This document shows, one piece after another, positions 19,001 through 25,504 of a stretch of 44,901 bases of DNA. Every line of letters starts with the position of its first letter. Position 1 is the first letter of the stretch. The stretch covers positions 1-44,901 of the forward strand of contig DAZV01000033.1 in the NCBI GenBank assembly GCA_002083825.1, given 5' to 3'. Origin of the DNA: Candidatus Sericytochromatia bacterium S15B-MN24 CBMW_12 (GTDB lineage Bacteria > Cyanobacteriota > Sericytochromatia > S15B-MN24 > UBA4093). Both the position numbers and the translations under genes were made by a program. The notes under the pieces are model-generated. The model was not told the DNA's origin, ran no database searches, and was given only the letters and a program-made list of their open reading frames with translations.

Positions 19001-19093
19001 AACGTCGCGCAGGCGATGGAGCGCGGAATCGATCTGCTGGCGGCCAGAGGACAATGCGTCTCCGAGGGGACGATGCTGAAGTGGTTGGGCTGA
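13091..19093 (+). CDS. DUF4011-helicase-Vsr-like nuclease-DUF3320 protein with transglutaminase-like N-terminal domain
   Basis: 2,000 residues. Order: a beta-rich start (1-130); a transglutaminase-like cysteine-protease fold with GMGCCLD (Cys224/225), His251 (VEGHAFPALW) and Asp287 (LVAFDSS); DUF4011 from about 385 (FQRWQEKLLDLSLRNKLLNF); a superfamily 1B helicase with Walker A GPPGTGKS (708-715), a long insert, Walker B FDEAS (Asp1340), VVGDSKQLPP, WHYRSRHDSL and LNVAITRAR; an MTES_1575/Vsr-like nuclease at about 1665-1760 (Asp1694, Glu1711, Asp1713, then ARDRDRLR); and DUF3320 at the C terminus. From memory, single-gene DUF4011-helicase-Vsr-DUF3320 proteins were reported to protect against phage (Hhe); that link is family knowledge. 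Two short in-frame tandem repeats lie inside. It stands as a single transcription unit. Confidence 0.85.
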   Translation: MTVTEALTQQVEVTVVNAPTLNFAMDQSGMPLIRDVLIRNPGPDALRQASLQLQLLPDLADPLLMALPDISPGEELTLGVIDYRLPAGRLRGVIEAERAQLAWKLTRGTEVLLGGASDVDVLAFNEWPGLRGPAGQLASFVMPNHPALVSLLHAVRERLGETTGDNALDGYQSRSPERVGAMLQALYRTVQDSGLSYVGVPASFEIHGQKVRLPDMLLRDGMGCCLDVTLLFAACLERMGLHPLTILVEGHAFPALWLLEERFPEGIIEDAARLRNAIALGHLVAFDSSTVLAASSPSLGQAVAVANASLDDDSRFHYALDIPVMRRAGFLPLALRETVEAAEPERDWVPVTPPMSPSMSPSGSQADSGTPAKPPVAGPPEEVASRFQRWQEKLLDLSLRNKLLNFNLSSKAAVALGVPDIAGLEDQLAEGKAIAILPPPVLRGLDERDPSLAMKRVPAAELQAMLLDDLKSGIIRSPLSEAPLLAALKNLERTSRSDFEEGGAPTLYLAIGLLKWFETPTSGKERFAPLLLYPVSLEFDRAKRLYRLRRQPEEPMANVTLVEKLKRDFGVDLSALLTLEADDSGLDVPRLLQASRLAIQRMPRWEVLDQAHLGLFSFTKFLMWKDLSDNAEILLESEVVRHVASRENHAFAQQVADVPAERLDADVPAERLDSELAPERVPCVVDADSTQMSAIASALAGRSFVLQGPPGTGKSQTITNLIAALLAQGQKVLFVSEKMAALDVVHRRLSEVGLGDFCLELHSHKSNKKQVMDSLAQVLNRAATVSQVPWESRSQELAQLQAQLNALAQALHRTQPLGPTFHQALDRLVALADAPEVRFPIPAVAELSADRYRDWQARVTEFAERAATVEPFQSHPWAIIRTEAWSARFQEEVSDALERLLRALAEVDARLPELEGLTEVPMAGSSESLRRWTTFLARLGEGPIPALVLEGSAWPEVSRRAQAYLSAQRSHDRKVEGLLSRWKPHFLELDTAPLTERFQEAAMSFPLLSFFKLWGPKRLLKLHAEGALADDATLLADLLLQSTLRSALPELTGERGGLADRLGSVWRPEDALDALEAMIARADHVHAAAQDLGSPGGWGRIPAMAKAGGSDDRLEAARRNLEVALDELEDAETSLSSLLAIPLGKAWPSRSAERHREGLREAVLRWLDQMPKFRAMCLYREAAASLVTEGLEPLVEAHERGSSTADALLLAFERNVLKRWTTAVRDQNEALLRFDGPSHERTIARFAKLDAEYLLLARQWVVANLEQRLPSLQGPMADSSEPGILQREMKKKARHLPVRKLLQAIPNLVFRLKPCFMMSPMSIAQYLPADAPRFDVVVFDEASQIGTHDAIGAIARGARVIVVGDSKQLPPTTFFQRQTEDEGVPDENDVVELESILDEMTAKQLPQQMLGWHYRSRHDSLIDFSNRHYYEGKLHIFPSASRAVEGLGVSWHPVPGGVYMGASATGSGDDARSAGSRSVGDRSSGSRSAGAQAGTNPEEATALVEHLVEVLRRTDPSRRTFGVVTFNMAQQALILDLLDEARARLPEIEPHFVSGEPVFVKNLENVQGDERDEIYFSICYAKDASGKLRMHFGPLSMSGGERRLNVAITRARCQLKVFSTLTYDQIDLSRTNAVGTTHLRRFLQFVARQGGDERLSVARNRQPQGAFEREIRETLEALGYEVHSQIGSGDYRIDLAVVHPEKPGVYVLGLETDGPNYGSGKTARDRDRLRRQVLGGLGWQLRRLWALEWRQDPVAQRETLRAWVEEALERARSTPQAELPRIDPQAAPLTPELPEPEPRRLAVGPSLPVPPRPFEGRPYVSHVLPLLSADQEAFYAPAASPAIRLHLRRLVEVEGPIHLDLAARKLMAGWSLGRLTDRVRRRVADEVSAVAGSGTVVREGDFLWPAGLKPGELATFRKPEEGGVSRDAEAIAPEEVAIAAAWVLSNCLSLDREEAVREVAKCLGLLRVGKNVAQAMERGIDLLAARGQCVSEGTMLKWLG
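15056..15109 (+). repeat. Tandem 27-bp repeat inside the DUF4011-helicase gene
   Basis: Two adjacent 27-base copies (15056-15082 and 15083-15109) differ at one base and encode ADVPAERLD twice. They lie about 50 residues before Walker A, in a linker. The near identity implies a recent in-frame duplication. Confidence 0.95.
17504..17563 (+). repeat. Four 15-bp repeats inside the helicase core
   Basis: Four degenerate 15-base units encode RSAGS, RSVGD, RSSGS and RSAGA (residues 1472-1491), between WHYRSRHDSL and the later motif VI. A surface loop of the second RecA-like domain has been expanded by a Ser/Arg/Gly linker. Confidence 0.9.
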
Positions 19094-19124
19094 GCCCATC
19101 GCGCGACGCCCTCCGGATGACGCT

Positions 19125-19150
19125 CGCCGTGAGGCCTCGACCTCACGGCG
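19125..19150. terminator. Bidirectional hairpin between convergent genes
   Basis: CGCCGTGAGG (19125-19134) pairs perfectly with 19141-19150 across a six-base loop. It lies between the stop codons of the DUF4011-helicase gene (plus) and recQ (minus). The plus side continues TCACTTGTT, a weak T-tract, so it could serve both transcripts. Confidence 0.7.
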
Positions 19151-19157
19151 TCACTTG

Positions 19158-21836
19158 TTAGGGAGTCGCCGGCGGCTGCTCGAGATACTTGGCAATCCGC
19201 CGGCCCGCCGTCTCGGCGAACTGTGCGACCGCGGGCGGCAGTCCCCCCCGCTGGGCCATGCCGGTCACCTGATCGCGCAGCCGCGCATCGCCGCTCCGGA
19301 TGCCCCGCAGGGCCACCATGCAGACCTGGGGCTCCGGATCGCCCAGCGCCCCGGAAATTGCCTGCCAGGCTGATTCATGCTCGAAGCGCCCCAGGGTCAA
19401 GGCCGCCATGGCGCGGACCCAGGGATCGGGAGCCGCCAGCTCCTGGAGGATACTGGGCAACTCATCCAGCGACGGCTGCCGTCGGGCCCCCGCCAACCAT
19501 TGCAGCCTTCCCGCCATGTCCGGATCGTGCAAGGGCAGGACGGTCTCCGATCGCTTGAGATCCCCCAGGACCGCCAGAACGTCCGCGTAGTCGACCGACG
19601 CGGGCACGAGGGCCATCAGACCCGCCGAATCGCCGCTTCCCATGCGCGATAGCGCCTCGCGCACCGACTCCTGGATCTCCCGCGACACGAGCACGTCGAG
19701 GGGCACTTCCCCCGCTTCCACCAGCTCCGCCAGGTGACTTCGGATGGTCGACACCGCCAAACCTCGCTCCTGCGCAATCTGCTGGGGAGACAGCCCCTGC
19801 CGATGATAGTCGAGCGTCGTCCTCGTGGATGCGCCCTTCCGGCCGCTCACCCCCTCTTTCGGAGCGCTCGCGGGGACCGTCGGCAGCGCGACCGGCATGC
19901 TCGCCGCAGGCTCGGCCGCGCTCGGAGTCGCCTCGGCGCGAGGAGGTTCGGCAGCGACTGCGGTCGTCGCGGCGCCCGCCGGCTCCGGGATATCCAGGGG
20001 AAACCCGAGCGTCGCGCAGGCCTCCCGGATCACCGCCAGCACCCGCTCGCCGAAGTTCGTGACCTTCGCCTGCCCGACTCCCTTGATCCCCGACAAGGCA
20101 TCGAGGGTCGTGGGCTTCAGCCTCGCGAGTTCCTGAAGCGCCGCGTCGTGGAAGATGATGTAAGGGGGCAATCCCCGCTCCCGAGCGAGTTCCAGCCTCA
20201 TGGCCCGGAGGGCCTGGAAGAGCGCGTCATCGGATCCCCCCGTCGTCGCCGTCCCACGCTTGGCTGGGGCTTGCTCCCGCGGCTGGGTCAGAAGCAGGCT
20301 GCCCTCCCCGTCGAGGTAGCGGCGTCCCGCATCGGTCAGGCGCAGCACGCCGTATTCCCCGCGCTCCAGCGCTTCCTGGCCGACGAGCTGCTCGAGCCAG
20401 TCGGAGAGATCCTTCACGTCGTACTGCCGCAGAGAGCCGTACTCGGGCAGGCGATCGCCCCCGTTGCCCCGGACCTTCTCCGTGTTCGACCCCTTCAGCA
20501 CCTGGGCCACGTACTGGCCGCCGTAGCGGTTTCCTGTCGCTTGCACGCCGGCCAGGATCTGCCGAGCGACCTCGCCCGATTGCGGCAAGGATTCCTTCTC
20601 GCCGAGGCAGACGTCGCAAGCCTGGCAAGCCGACTCGGGATCGTGCTGGCCGAAGTAGCGCGTCAGGAAACGATGGCGACAGGTATGGGCCTGGCAGAAA
20701 GCGTACATCTCGTTGATCCGGTCGAGCGCGGCCCGCCCGTACGCGTCCGCGGGCGAACCCTGGATCCGGCGCCAGGTCGCCGCGTCGGCGCTGCTGTAGA
20801 TGAGAACGCACTCCGCCGGCAAACCGTCGCGTCCCGCGCGTCCCGCCTCTTGCTGGTAGTTCTCGATGGCCTTGGGCATCCCGGCATGCAAGACGAAGCG
20901 CACGTTGGAGCGGTCGATTCCCATCCCGAAGGCGACCGTCGCGACGATGATGTCCACCTCCTCGTTGATGAAGGCGCGCTGGTTGTTTCGCCGTTCCTCA
21001 TGGCTGAGGTCGGCATGGTAGGGCAAGGCGCGATACCCCTGACGCTTCAGGGTCGCCGCGAGCGAATCGACGTCCACCTTGCGAATGCAGTAGATGATGC
21101 CGGCTTCACCCGCATGGCGATCCAGGACCTCCCGGACCTGCGACAGGGTTTCCTTTCGCGGTGCCGTGCGGTAAGTCAGGTTCGGGCGATTGAAGTCTCC
21201 GACCAGCGTCCGGCACTCGCGCAAGCCCAGGTTGCCCGCGATGTCGGCCCTCACGACCTCCGTCGCCGTGGCCGTGAACCCATGCAGGGCGACATCCGGA
21301 AAGATCTGCCGCAACAGGCCGAGCGACCGGTAAGCAGGACGATACTCGTGCCCCCACTGGCTGATGCAATGGGCCTCGTCGATCGCCACGAAGCTGATCC
21401 GCGCCTCCCGCAACAAGGCGATCAGCGCCTCGTTAGGCTGACCGGATTTCACCAGGGCTTCGGGGGCCACGTAGAGCAGCTTGAGCGCGCCGGCCCGGAT
21501 CTCGGCCTGAACCTCGCGCTTCTGCTCGGGGGTCATCGAGCTGTTGATGCTGGCGGCCGTGATGCCGTTCGCCCGCAGCCCGTCCACCTGGTCCTGGATG
21601 AGCGCCAGCAGCGGCGAAACGATCACCGCCATGCCGTCCATGCAGAGGGCCGGCAACTGGTAGCAGAGGGATTTTCCGCCCCCCGTCGGCAGGACCACCA
21701 GGCTATCCTGCCGCTCCATGACGGCCCGAATGGCCTCGGGCTGCAAGGGCCTCAGCTCGTCGTAGCCCCAGTGCCGCTTGAGGAGTTCGTATACGCGAGC
21801 CGGGAGCCGCTCCGAATCCGGAGGCGAAGTTGTCAT
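19158..21836 (-). CDS. recQ: RecQ DNA helicase with HEAT-like C-terminal extension
   Basis: 892 residues from the ATG at 21834-21836 (GAGGGA upstream), 11 bases after queC. Domains: DEAD-type helicase with Walker A LPTGGGKS (Lys55) and IDEAHCISQWGHEYRP; helicase C with VAFGMGIDRSNVRFVLH and AGRAGRDG; zinc module CRHRF...CQACDVC; winged-helix RQC (VLKGSNTEKVRGNGG); HRDC around 520-600, including GIKGVGQAKVTNFGERVL; a spacer rich in Ala and Pro; a helix-turn-helix (LSPQQIAQERGLAVSTIRSHL). The last 100-odd residues read as HEAT-like helical repeats (DPWVRAMAALTLGRF, DPEPQVCMVALRGI). Bacterial RecQ is normally about 600-730 residues. A 3'-to-5' helicase for recombination and fork repair; the HEAT tail is probably a protein-interaction surface. 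Confidence 0.93.
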   Translation of the reverse strand: MTTSPPDSERLPARVYELLKRHWGYDELRPLQPEAIRAVMERQDSLVVLPTGGGKSLCYQLPALCMDGMAVIVSPLLALIQDQVDGLRANGITAASINSSMTPEQKREVQAEIRAGALKLLYVAPEALVKSGQPNEALIALLREARISFVAIDEAHCISQWGHEYRPAYRSLGLLRQIFPDVALHGFTATATEVVRADIAGNLGLRECRTLVGDFNRPNLTYRTAPRKETLSQVREVLDRHAGEAGIIYCIRKVDVDSLAATLKRQGYRALPYHADLSHEERRNNQRAFINEEVDIIVATVAFGMGIDRSNVRFVLHAGMPKAIENYQQEAGRAGRDGLPAECVLIYSSADAATWRRIQGSPADAYGRAALDRINEMYAFCQAHTCRHRFLTRYFGQHDPESACQACDVCLGEKESLPQSGEVARQILAGVQATGNRYGGQYVAQVLKGSNTEKVRGNGGDRLPEYGSLRQYDVKDLSDWLEQLVGQEALERGEYGVLRLTDAGRRYLDGEGSLLLTQPREQAPAKRGTATTGGSDDALFQALRAMRLELARERGLPPYIIFHDAALQELARLKPTTLDALSGIKGVGQAKVTNFGERVLAVIREACATLGFPLDIPEPAGAATTAVAAEPPRAEATPSAAEPAASMPVALPTVPASAPKEGVSGRKGASTRTTLDYHRQGLSPQQIAQERGLAVSTIRSHLAELVEAGEVPLDVLVSREIQESVREALSRMGSGDSAGLMALVPASVDYADVLAVLGDLKRSETVLPLHDPDMAGRLQWLAGARRQPSLDELPSILQELAAPDPWVRAMAALTLGRFEHESAWQAISGALGDPEPQVCMVALRGIRSGDARLRDQVTGMAQRGGLPPAVAQFAETAGRRIAKYLEQPPATP

Positions 21837-21847
21837 GGCGTCGTCCC

Positions 21848-22531
21848 TCAGACCGAGGCGAGCAGGGGGTCGGTCTGTCCCGCTTCCTCGAATCCCTTGG
21901 CCCTCAGCAAGCACGAGTCACACGCGCCGCAGGGCTGGTCGCCCCCCTGGTAGCACGACCAGGTCATGCGGTAATCCGTGCCCACCGCGAGGCCATGGCG
22001 GATGATCTCGGCCTTGGTCCAGTGCAGCAGCGGGGTCTCGATCCGGATGGGGTTCCCCTCGACTCCCGCCTTGGTTCCGAGTCGCGCCATCTCTTGAAAG
22101 GCGGCGATGAACTCGGGGCGGCAGTCCGGGTAGCCGGAGTAGTCGTAGGCGTTCACCCCGATGAAGATGGCTTCGGCGCCGATGGCCTCGGCGTAGCTGA
22201 GCCCGAAGCTCAAGAAAAGGGTGTTGCGGCCCGGCACGTAGGTGACGGGGATGCTCTCTTCCATGACGTCGACGGAGCGTCCGGTTGGAACGTCGATCGC
22301 GTCGGAGGTCAGCGCGGATCCGCCCCACTTGGTGAGGTCGAAGGTCATGACGATGTGTTCGGAGGCTCCGACCGCCTGGGCGACCGCGCGGGCGGAATCG
22401 AGTTCCTTGGCGAGGCGCTGGCCGTAATTGAACGAGAGCGCATGGACCTCGTAACCTTCCGCCTTGGCAAGGTAGGCGCAGGTCGTGCTATCCAGACCTC
22501 CCGAGAGCAGAACGACGGCTTTTTTCGACAT
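21848..22531 (-). CDS. queC: 7-cyano-7-deazaguanine synthase QueC
   Basis: 227 residues, the normal length, starting MSKKAVVLLSGGLDSTT; the frame is open further upstream but this ATG gives the conserved N terminus. It has the PP-loop SGGLDS, FNYGQR, VPGRNTLFLS, GVNAYDYSGYPDCR and a C-terminal zinc site CYQGGDQPCGACDSC. QueC converts 7-carboxy-7-deazaguanine to preQ0 with ATP and ammonia, for queuosine tRNA modification or 7-deazaguanine DNA modification. No queD, queE, queF or dpdA gene is nearby, so which route it serves is open. No preQ1 riboswitch was recognised upstream; GGTAGAAT about 120 bases upstream on the coding strand is a possible -10 box. Confidence 0.95.
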   Translation of the reverse strand: MSKKAVVLLSGGLDSTTCAYLAKAEGYEVHALSFNYGQRLAKELDSARAVAQAVGASEHIVMTFDLTKWGGSALTSDAIDVPTGRSVDVMEESIPVTYVPGRNTLFLSFGLSYAEAIGAEAIFIGVNAYDYSGYPDCRPEFIAAFQEMARLGTKAGVEGNPIRIETPLLHWTKAEIIRHGLAVGTDYRMTWSCYQGGDQPCGACDSCLLRAKGFEEAGQTDPLLASV

Positions 22532-22671
22532 CAGATACCTCGCAGACGGTGGTGCGGCGGGCGTACCCACCGTGGCCATGAACTCCAGAATCCTTCGGCC
22601 CAGCACTCGCCGTCGAGGAGGGCGCGAAGGTTCTCAGGACTTTATTCTACCGCAGCCGCCGCGGCTGATGG

Positions 22672-23715
22672 TTACTTGCTTAGTGGATGGGTCGTCGCTG
22701 ATTCCGGATTCACGAAGTAGAGAGTGCTGCTTCCGCATGCTTCGCAGTCAGAGAAGAAGCGTAATCCCGCTTTTCGAAGCTTGGCCGGATGTGCGGCCAC
22801 CGCGCAATCTCCGCGAACCCCGGTATTCCCGTCGCATCCCGAGCACTTGAAGTAATAGCCGTACTTTCCGTACTGAATGGCGCCCTTGCTGGATCTACAA
22901 TGCTTACAACTGGGCCCAGGACCACTGGATGCTAATTCAGGTGGGGGGGCGACCGCAACTTCTGTACTTGCCTGGGAAACAGTTTTGGAGACTTGCAGGC
23001 CAAAACGCTCGGCGTAGTTGATCCGAATGGGGGAGTGCATCGCCATCAGGCGGCGGCCAATAGCGTAAAGCGACCCTTGGTCGACCAGCTTGGTGGCGTT
23101 CCCTAAGGTCTTGAGTATCCCCCATTGTTCCGTTTGCTTGTCGATAGTTGCTTTGAGTGCGTCAGCCTTGATGATCTGGCTGGTGTCAAAGTGATCGGGG
23201 CGCATGATGCGCGCGTTCGCCGAAATAATCACGAGGGAATGGAAGGTCGGCATCAGCCTCATTCCCAGGCGCTCGGGCATCTTGATGTCTTCGAAGGCTT
23301 CCTTCAGGACGGCGATGTGGCGCTCGTTTTGGGCCAAGGGCGAGGGCATGCCTTCGTACTTCTTTTGGTAGTCGTTCGAGCGCAAGAATTCGCCATCATC
23401 GTTAATCTTGAGGCCGCTGTTGAAATGCTTGGACTCGAGGACGTAGCAACCTAAGAGTCGGTTGATCAGGACGTGGTCAATTTGGGCCACGCGTCCCTTG
23501 ATTTCGAGCCTGAGATCATGAAGGATGATCCAGTTCTCGCTCTTCTCGTAATCGAAGTTGATGAGGTAGGCGGCGTCTTTTTCGCCTTTGATGCCGGCGC
23601 GCATCGCATAGAGTTCTTGCTTGATTTTCGACCGCTTGTCGCTGGGCGCCGTGGCGAGCAGCTCTTCCAGCTCGGCGACTTGCTCATCCTTACTATCGGC
23701 AGTTTTCAGCAGCAT
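22672..23715 (-). CDS. NERD-domain protein with C-terminal zinc ribbons
   Basis: 347 residues. After a helical start there is a NERD (nuclease-related) domain at about 40-160: GIKGEKDAAYLI, then GRVAQIDHVLINRLLGCYVLESKHF, where the Gln-Ile-Asp and Glu-x-Lys fit a PD-(D/E)XK-like core. The middle is helical. The tail has two zinc-ribbon halves (CKHC...CSGC and DCEACGS), as in the topoisomerase-type ribbons often joined to NERD domains. A DNA- or RNA-directed nuclease role is inferred. GAGGAACGATA precedes the ATG. Its base composition looks more AT-rich than the repair genes to its left, suggesting separate acquisition. Confidence 0.8.
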   Translation of the reverse strand: MLLKTADSKDEQVAELEELLATAPSDKRSKIKQELYAMRAGIKGEKDAAYLINFDYEKSENWIILHDLRLEIKGRVAQIDHVLINRLLGCYVLESKHFNSGLKINDDGEFLRSNDYQKKYEGMPSPLAQNERHIAVLKEAFEDIKMPERLGMRLMPTFHSLVIISANARIMRPDHFDTSQIIKADALKATIDKQTEQWGILKTLGNATKLVDQGSLYAIGRRLMAMHSPIRINYAERFGLQVSKTVSQASTEVAVAPPPELASSGPGPSCKHCRSSKGAIQYGKYGYYFKCSGCDGNTGVRGDCAVAAHPAKLRKAGLRFFSDCEACGSSTLYFVNPESATTHPLSK

Positions 23716-23749
23716 TATCGTTCCTCGGGGCGTACGTGGTTATGACATG

Positions 23750-23761
23750 ATTCTTGTACCC
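23750..23761 (-). promoter_or_regulatory. GGGTACAAGAAT promoter-like motif of the NERD gene
   Basis: On the minus strand GGGTACAAGAAT ends 34 bases before the NERD start. Its first nine bases match the motif before the phosphoesterase gene exactly, and the AAGAA continuation is shared too. Confidence 0.5.
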
Positions 23762-23781
23762 TTGCTTGATATGTGCAAACG

Positions 23782-23949
23782 TCGGCGTTCCGCTTTCATC
23801 GAGGACCGTACGGCCAGTTCGTATGAAGGATCGACCATGTGTCGGACCTCTGCCACGGTGGGCGATCCGTCGAGCTCGCTGGTGTTCCGGTGTTGCCCGT
23901 TCAAGGGGTAGCAGCGTTTGACGGCGGGATAGGTCTATCGCAGAGCCGC
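23782..23949 (-). pseudogene. Decayed second copy of the MmcQ/YjbR gene
   Basis: Translated on the minus strand this reads ALR, a TAG stop at 23935-23937, TYPAVKRCYPLNGQHRN, then ELDGSPTVAEVRHMVDPSY and ELAVRSSMKAE. It lines up with the intact gene at 2352-2699 (ALRETYPAITPGYHMNKQHWN, ALDGSLTVPELQRMVDHSYELVVRSLKKA). The stop replaces the Glu of LRETYP. Only the C-terminal half is recognisable and no start exists, so it is a dead remnant. A VOC gene lies directly upstream, as with the intact copy. Confidence 0.85.
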
Positions 23950-24001
23950 GATCATCTTGGCACCCGCCAGGGTCTCAACGCTGATACCGAATGAGTCTCG
24001 G

Positions 24002-24379
24002 CTAAGGCGCGTACCGATGATGCAGCATGAGGCTGTTGCCGTCAGGATCGTTGAAGAACGCCATCTTGCAGACGCCGCTGTCGATGATATCGCCCTCGAA
24101 GGTCACGCCCTTGGCTTGCAGGGCCTGTACGGCGGCATCGACGTCTTCGACGCCGAGGGCGATCGCCCCTGCCGTGTGCGCCGCGAAGGACCGTCCTATG
24201 GCGGCGGTATCCGCGACGGCGAGAGTGAGACCGGAACCGAGCTTGAACTCCACTCCCCTATCTCCCCAATGGCTATCGATCTCCAGGCCGAGGGTGTCGT
24301 GGTAGAAACCAACGGCGCGGTTCTTGTCCTGGGTGGGAAGGATGATGAAATCGAGACCCTTGATGGTAGCTGGCTGCAC
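24002..24379 (-). CDS. VOC superfamily protein
   Basis: 125 residues with the paired VOC modules: LDFIILPTQDKNRAVGFYHDTLGL at the start and KMAFFNDPDGNSLMLHH at the end. DPDGN and the closing HH are typical of this fold. It belongs to a different VOC subgroup from the gene at 2709-3083. CAGGAGAATATC precedes the GTG or ATG region of the start. The substrate cannot be assigned; members include lyases, dioxygenases and antibiotic-binding proteins. Confidence 0.82.
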   Translation of the reverse strand: MQPATIKGLDFIILPTQDKNRAVGFYHDTLGLEIDSHWGDRGVEFKLGSGLTLAVADTAAIGRSFAAHTAGAIALGVEDVDAAVQALQAKGVTFEGDIIDSGVCKMAFFNDPDGNSLMLHHRYAP

Positions 24380-24432
24380 GATATTCTCCTGCGTAGGCTA
24401 GCGAGTGCGGTGATGCGGTCCATCCTGGAGAA

Positions 24433-24458
24433 GACGCCCCACCCGTAGGTGAGGCGTC
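24433..24458 (-). terminator. Terminator of the deoxyhypusine-synthase-like gene
   Basis: GACGCC...GGCGTC forms an 11-bp stem with a CGTA-type tetraloop. On the minus strand the single C/A mismatch becomes a G-T wobble, so the RNA hairpin is complete in that direction. It is followed by TTCTCC, a short pyrimidine tract. Confidence 0.65.
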
Positions 24459-24472
24459 GCTTTAAGACCTAC

Positions 24473-25504
24473 TTACGCCTTGGAACCCAGATGCTGGGCG
24501 ATCAGGGCGTCGGCGGCCTCGGGGTTCTGCTTGCACTCGAGCAGCGCGCGAAGCAGGAGCGGGGCCACGATGGTCGCGTCGGACTCGATGACGAACATGG
24601 GGGTGTCCTCGGTCAGCTTGTCCCACGTGATCTTCTCGTTGGGGGTCGCTCCCGAATAGGAGCCGTAAGAGGTGGTCGAGTCGCTGATCTGGCAGAAGTA
24701 CGCCCAGGGCTTCACGGGCTTGTCGAGGTCGTACTTGATGGAGGGAACGACGCAGATGGGGAAGTCCCCCGCGATGCCGCCGCCGATCTGGAAGAAGCCG
24801 ACTCCGGCGCCTTCCGACAGCTCTTCGTAGCGATCGTAGAGTTCGCCCATGTATTCGATGCCCGACTTGGCGATGCTCGCGCTGAACGTGCCCGTCTTGA
24901 CGTAGGACGCGAAGATGTTGCCGAAGGTCGAGTCCTCGTAGCCCGGAACGACGATGGGCAGGTTCGCGCGCGCCGCCGCGAGCAGCCAGCACTCGTCCGG
25001 ATTCCCCTCGTACGCGCGGGGCTCGATGGCCTGGATCACCTCGTAGAAGTACTGGTGCCAGAAGCGGCGATCGCCGCTGGCCGTCGCCTTTTCCCACATG
25101 GGGACGACGATCTTCTCGACCGCGCGGAACGCCTCGTCTTCGGGAATGCTGGTATCGGTCACGCGCCGCATGCGATCCTCGAGGATCCGCGTATCGTCTT
25201 GCTTCGTGAAGTAGCGGTAGTCGGGGAAGTCCTTGTAGCCATGGTGGGCGACCAGCCGGAACAGGGACTCTTCGAGGTTGGCGCCGGTCACCGAGAGACC
25301 GTGAATCAGGCCCGCGCGAATAGCCGGTGCGAGCGTGATGCCGAGCTGGGCGGATGACATGGCGCCGGCCACGGCCCAGAACATGCGCCCACCACCCTGG
25401 ATGTGGCTCCAGTAGGCAATCAGCGCGTCACGCGTCGCGCGCGCGTTGAAGTTCTTGTAGTTGCCAAGAACGAAATCGAGAATGGGAAGATCGGCGTTCG
25501 CCAT
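24473..25504 (-). CDS. Deoxyhypusine synthase family protein
   Basis: 343 residues; AGGAGGG directly precedes the ATG at 25502-25504. The family core is clear: SVTGANLEESLFRLVAHHGYKDFPDYRYF, VPGYEDSTFGNIFASYVKTG, GFFQIGGGIAGDFPICVVP and SGATPNEKITWDKL. Lys296 in TWDK corresponds to the catalytic lysine of eukaryotic deoxyhypusine synthase (WGKI region). The eukaryotic enzyme moves an aminobutyl group from spermidine to eIF5A using NAD. Bacteria lack eIF5A, and characterised bacterial relatives act on free polyamines, for example making homospermidine, so polyamine aminobutyl transfer is the likelier role. No other polyamine gene is adjacent. Confidence 0.88.
   Translation of the reverse strand: MANADLPILDFVLGNYKNFNARATRDALIAYWSHIQGGGRMFWAVAGAMSSAQLGITLAPAIRAGLIHGLSVTGANLEESLFRLVAHHGYKDFPDYRYFTKQDDTRILEDRMRRVTDTSIPEDEAFRAVEKIVVPMWEKATASGDRRFWHQYFYEVIQAIEPRAYEGNPDECWLLAAARANLPIVVPGYEDSTFGNIFASYVKTGTFSASIAKSGIEYMGELYDRYEELSEGAGVGFFQIGGGIAGDFPICVVPSIKYDLDKPVKPWAYFCQISDSTTSYGSYSGATPNEKITWDKLTEDTPMFVIESDATIVAPLLLRALLECKQNPEAADALIAQHLGSKA

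Noticed and set aside
22532..22671. A preQ1 riboswitch before queC
   Set aside because: No preQ1-I core (stem plus A-rich tail next to the ribosome site) was seen in the minus-strand leader.
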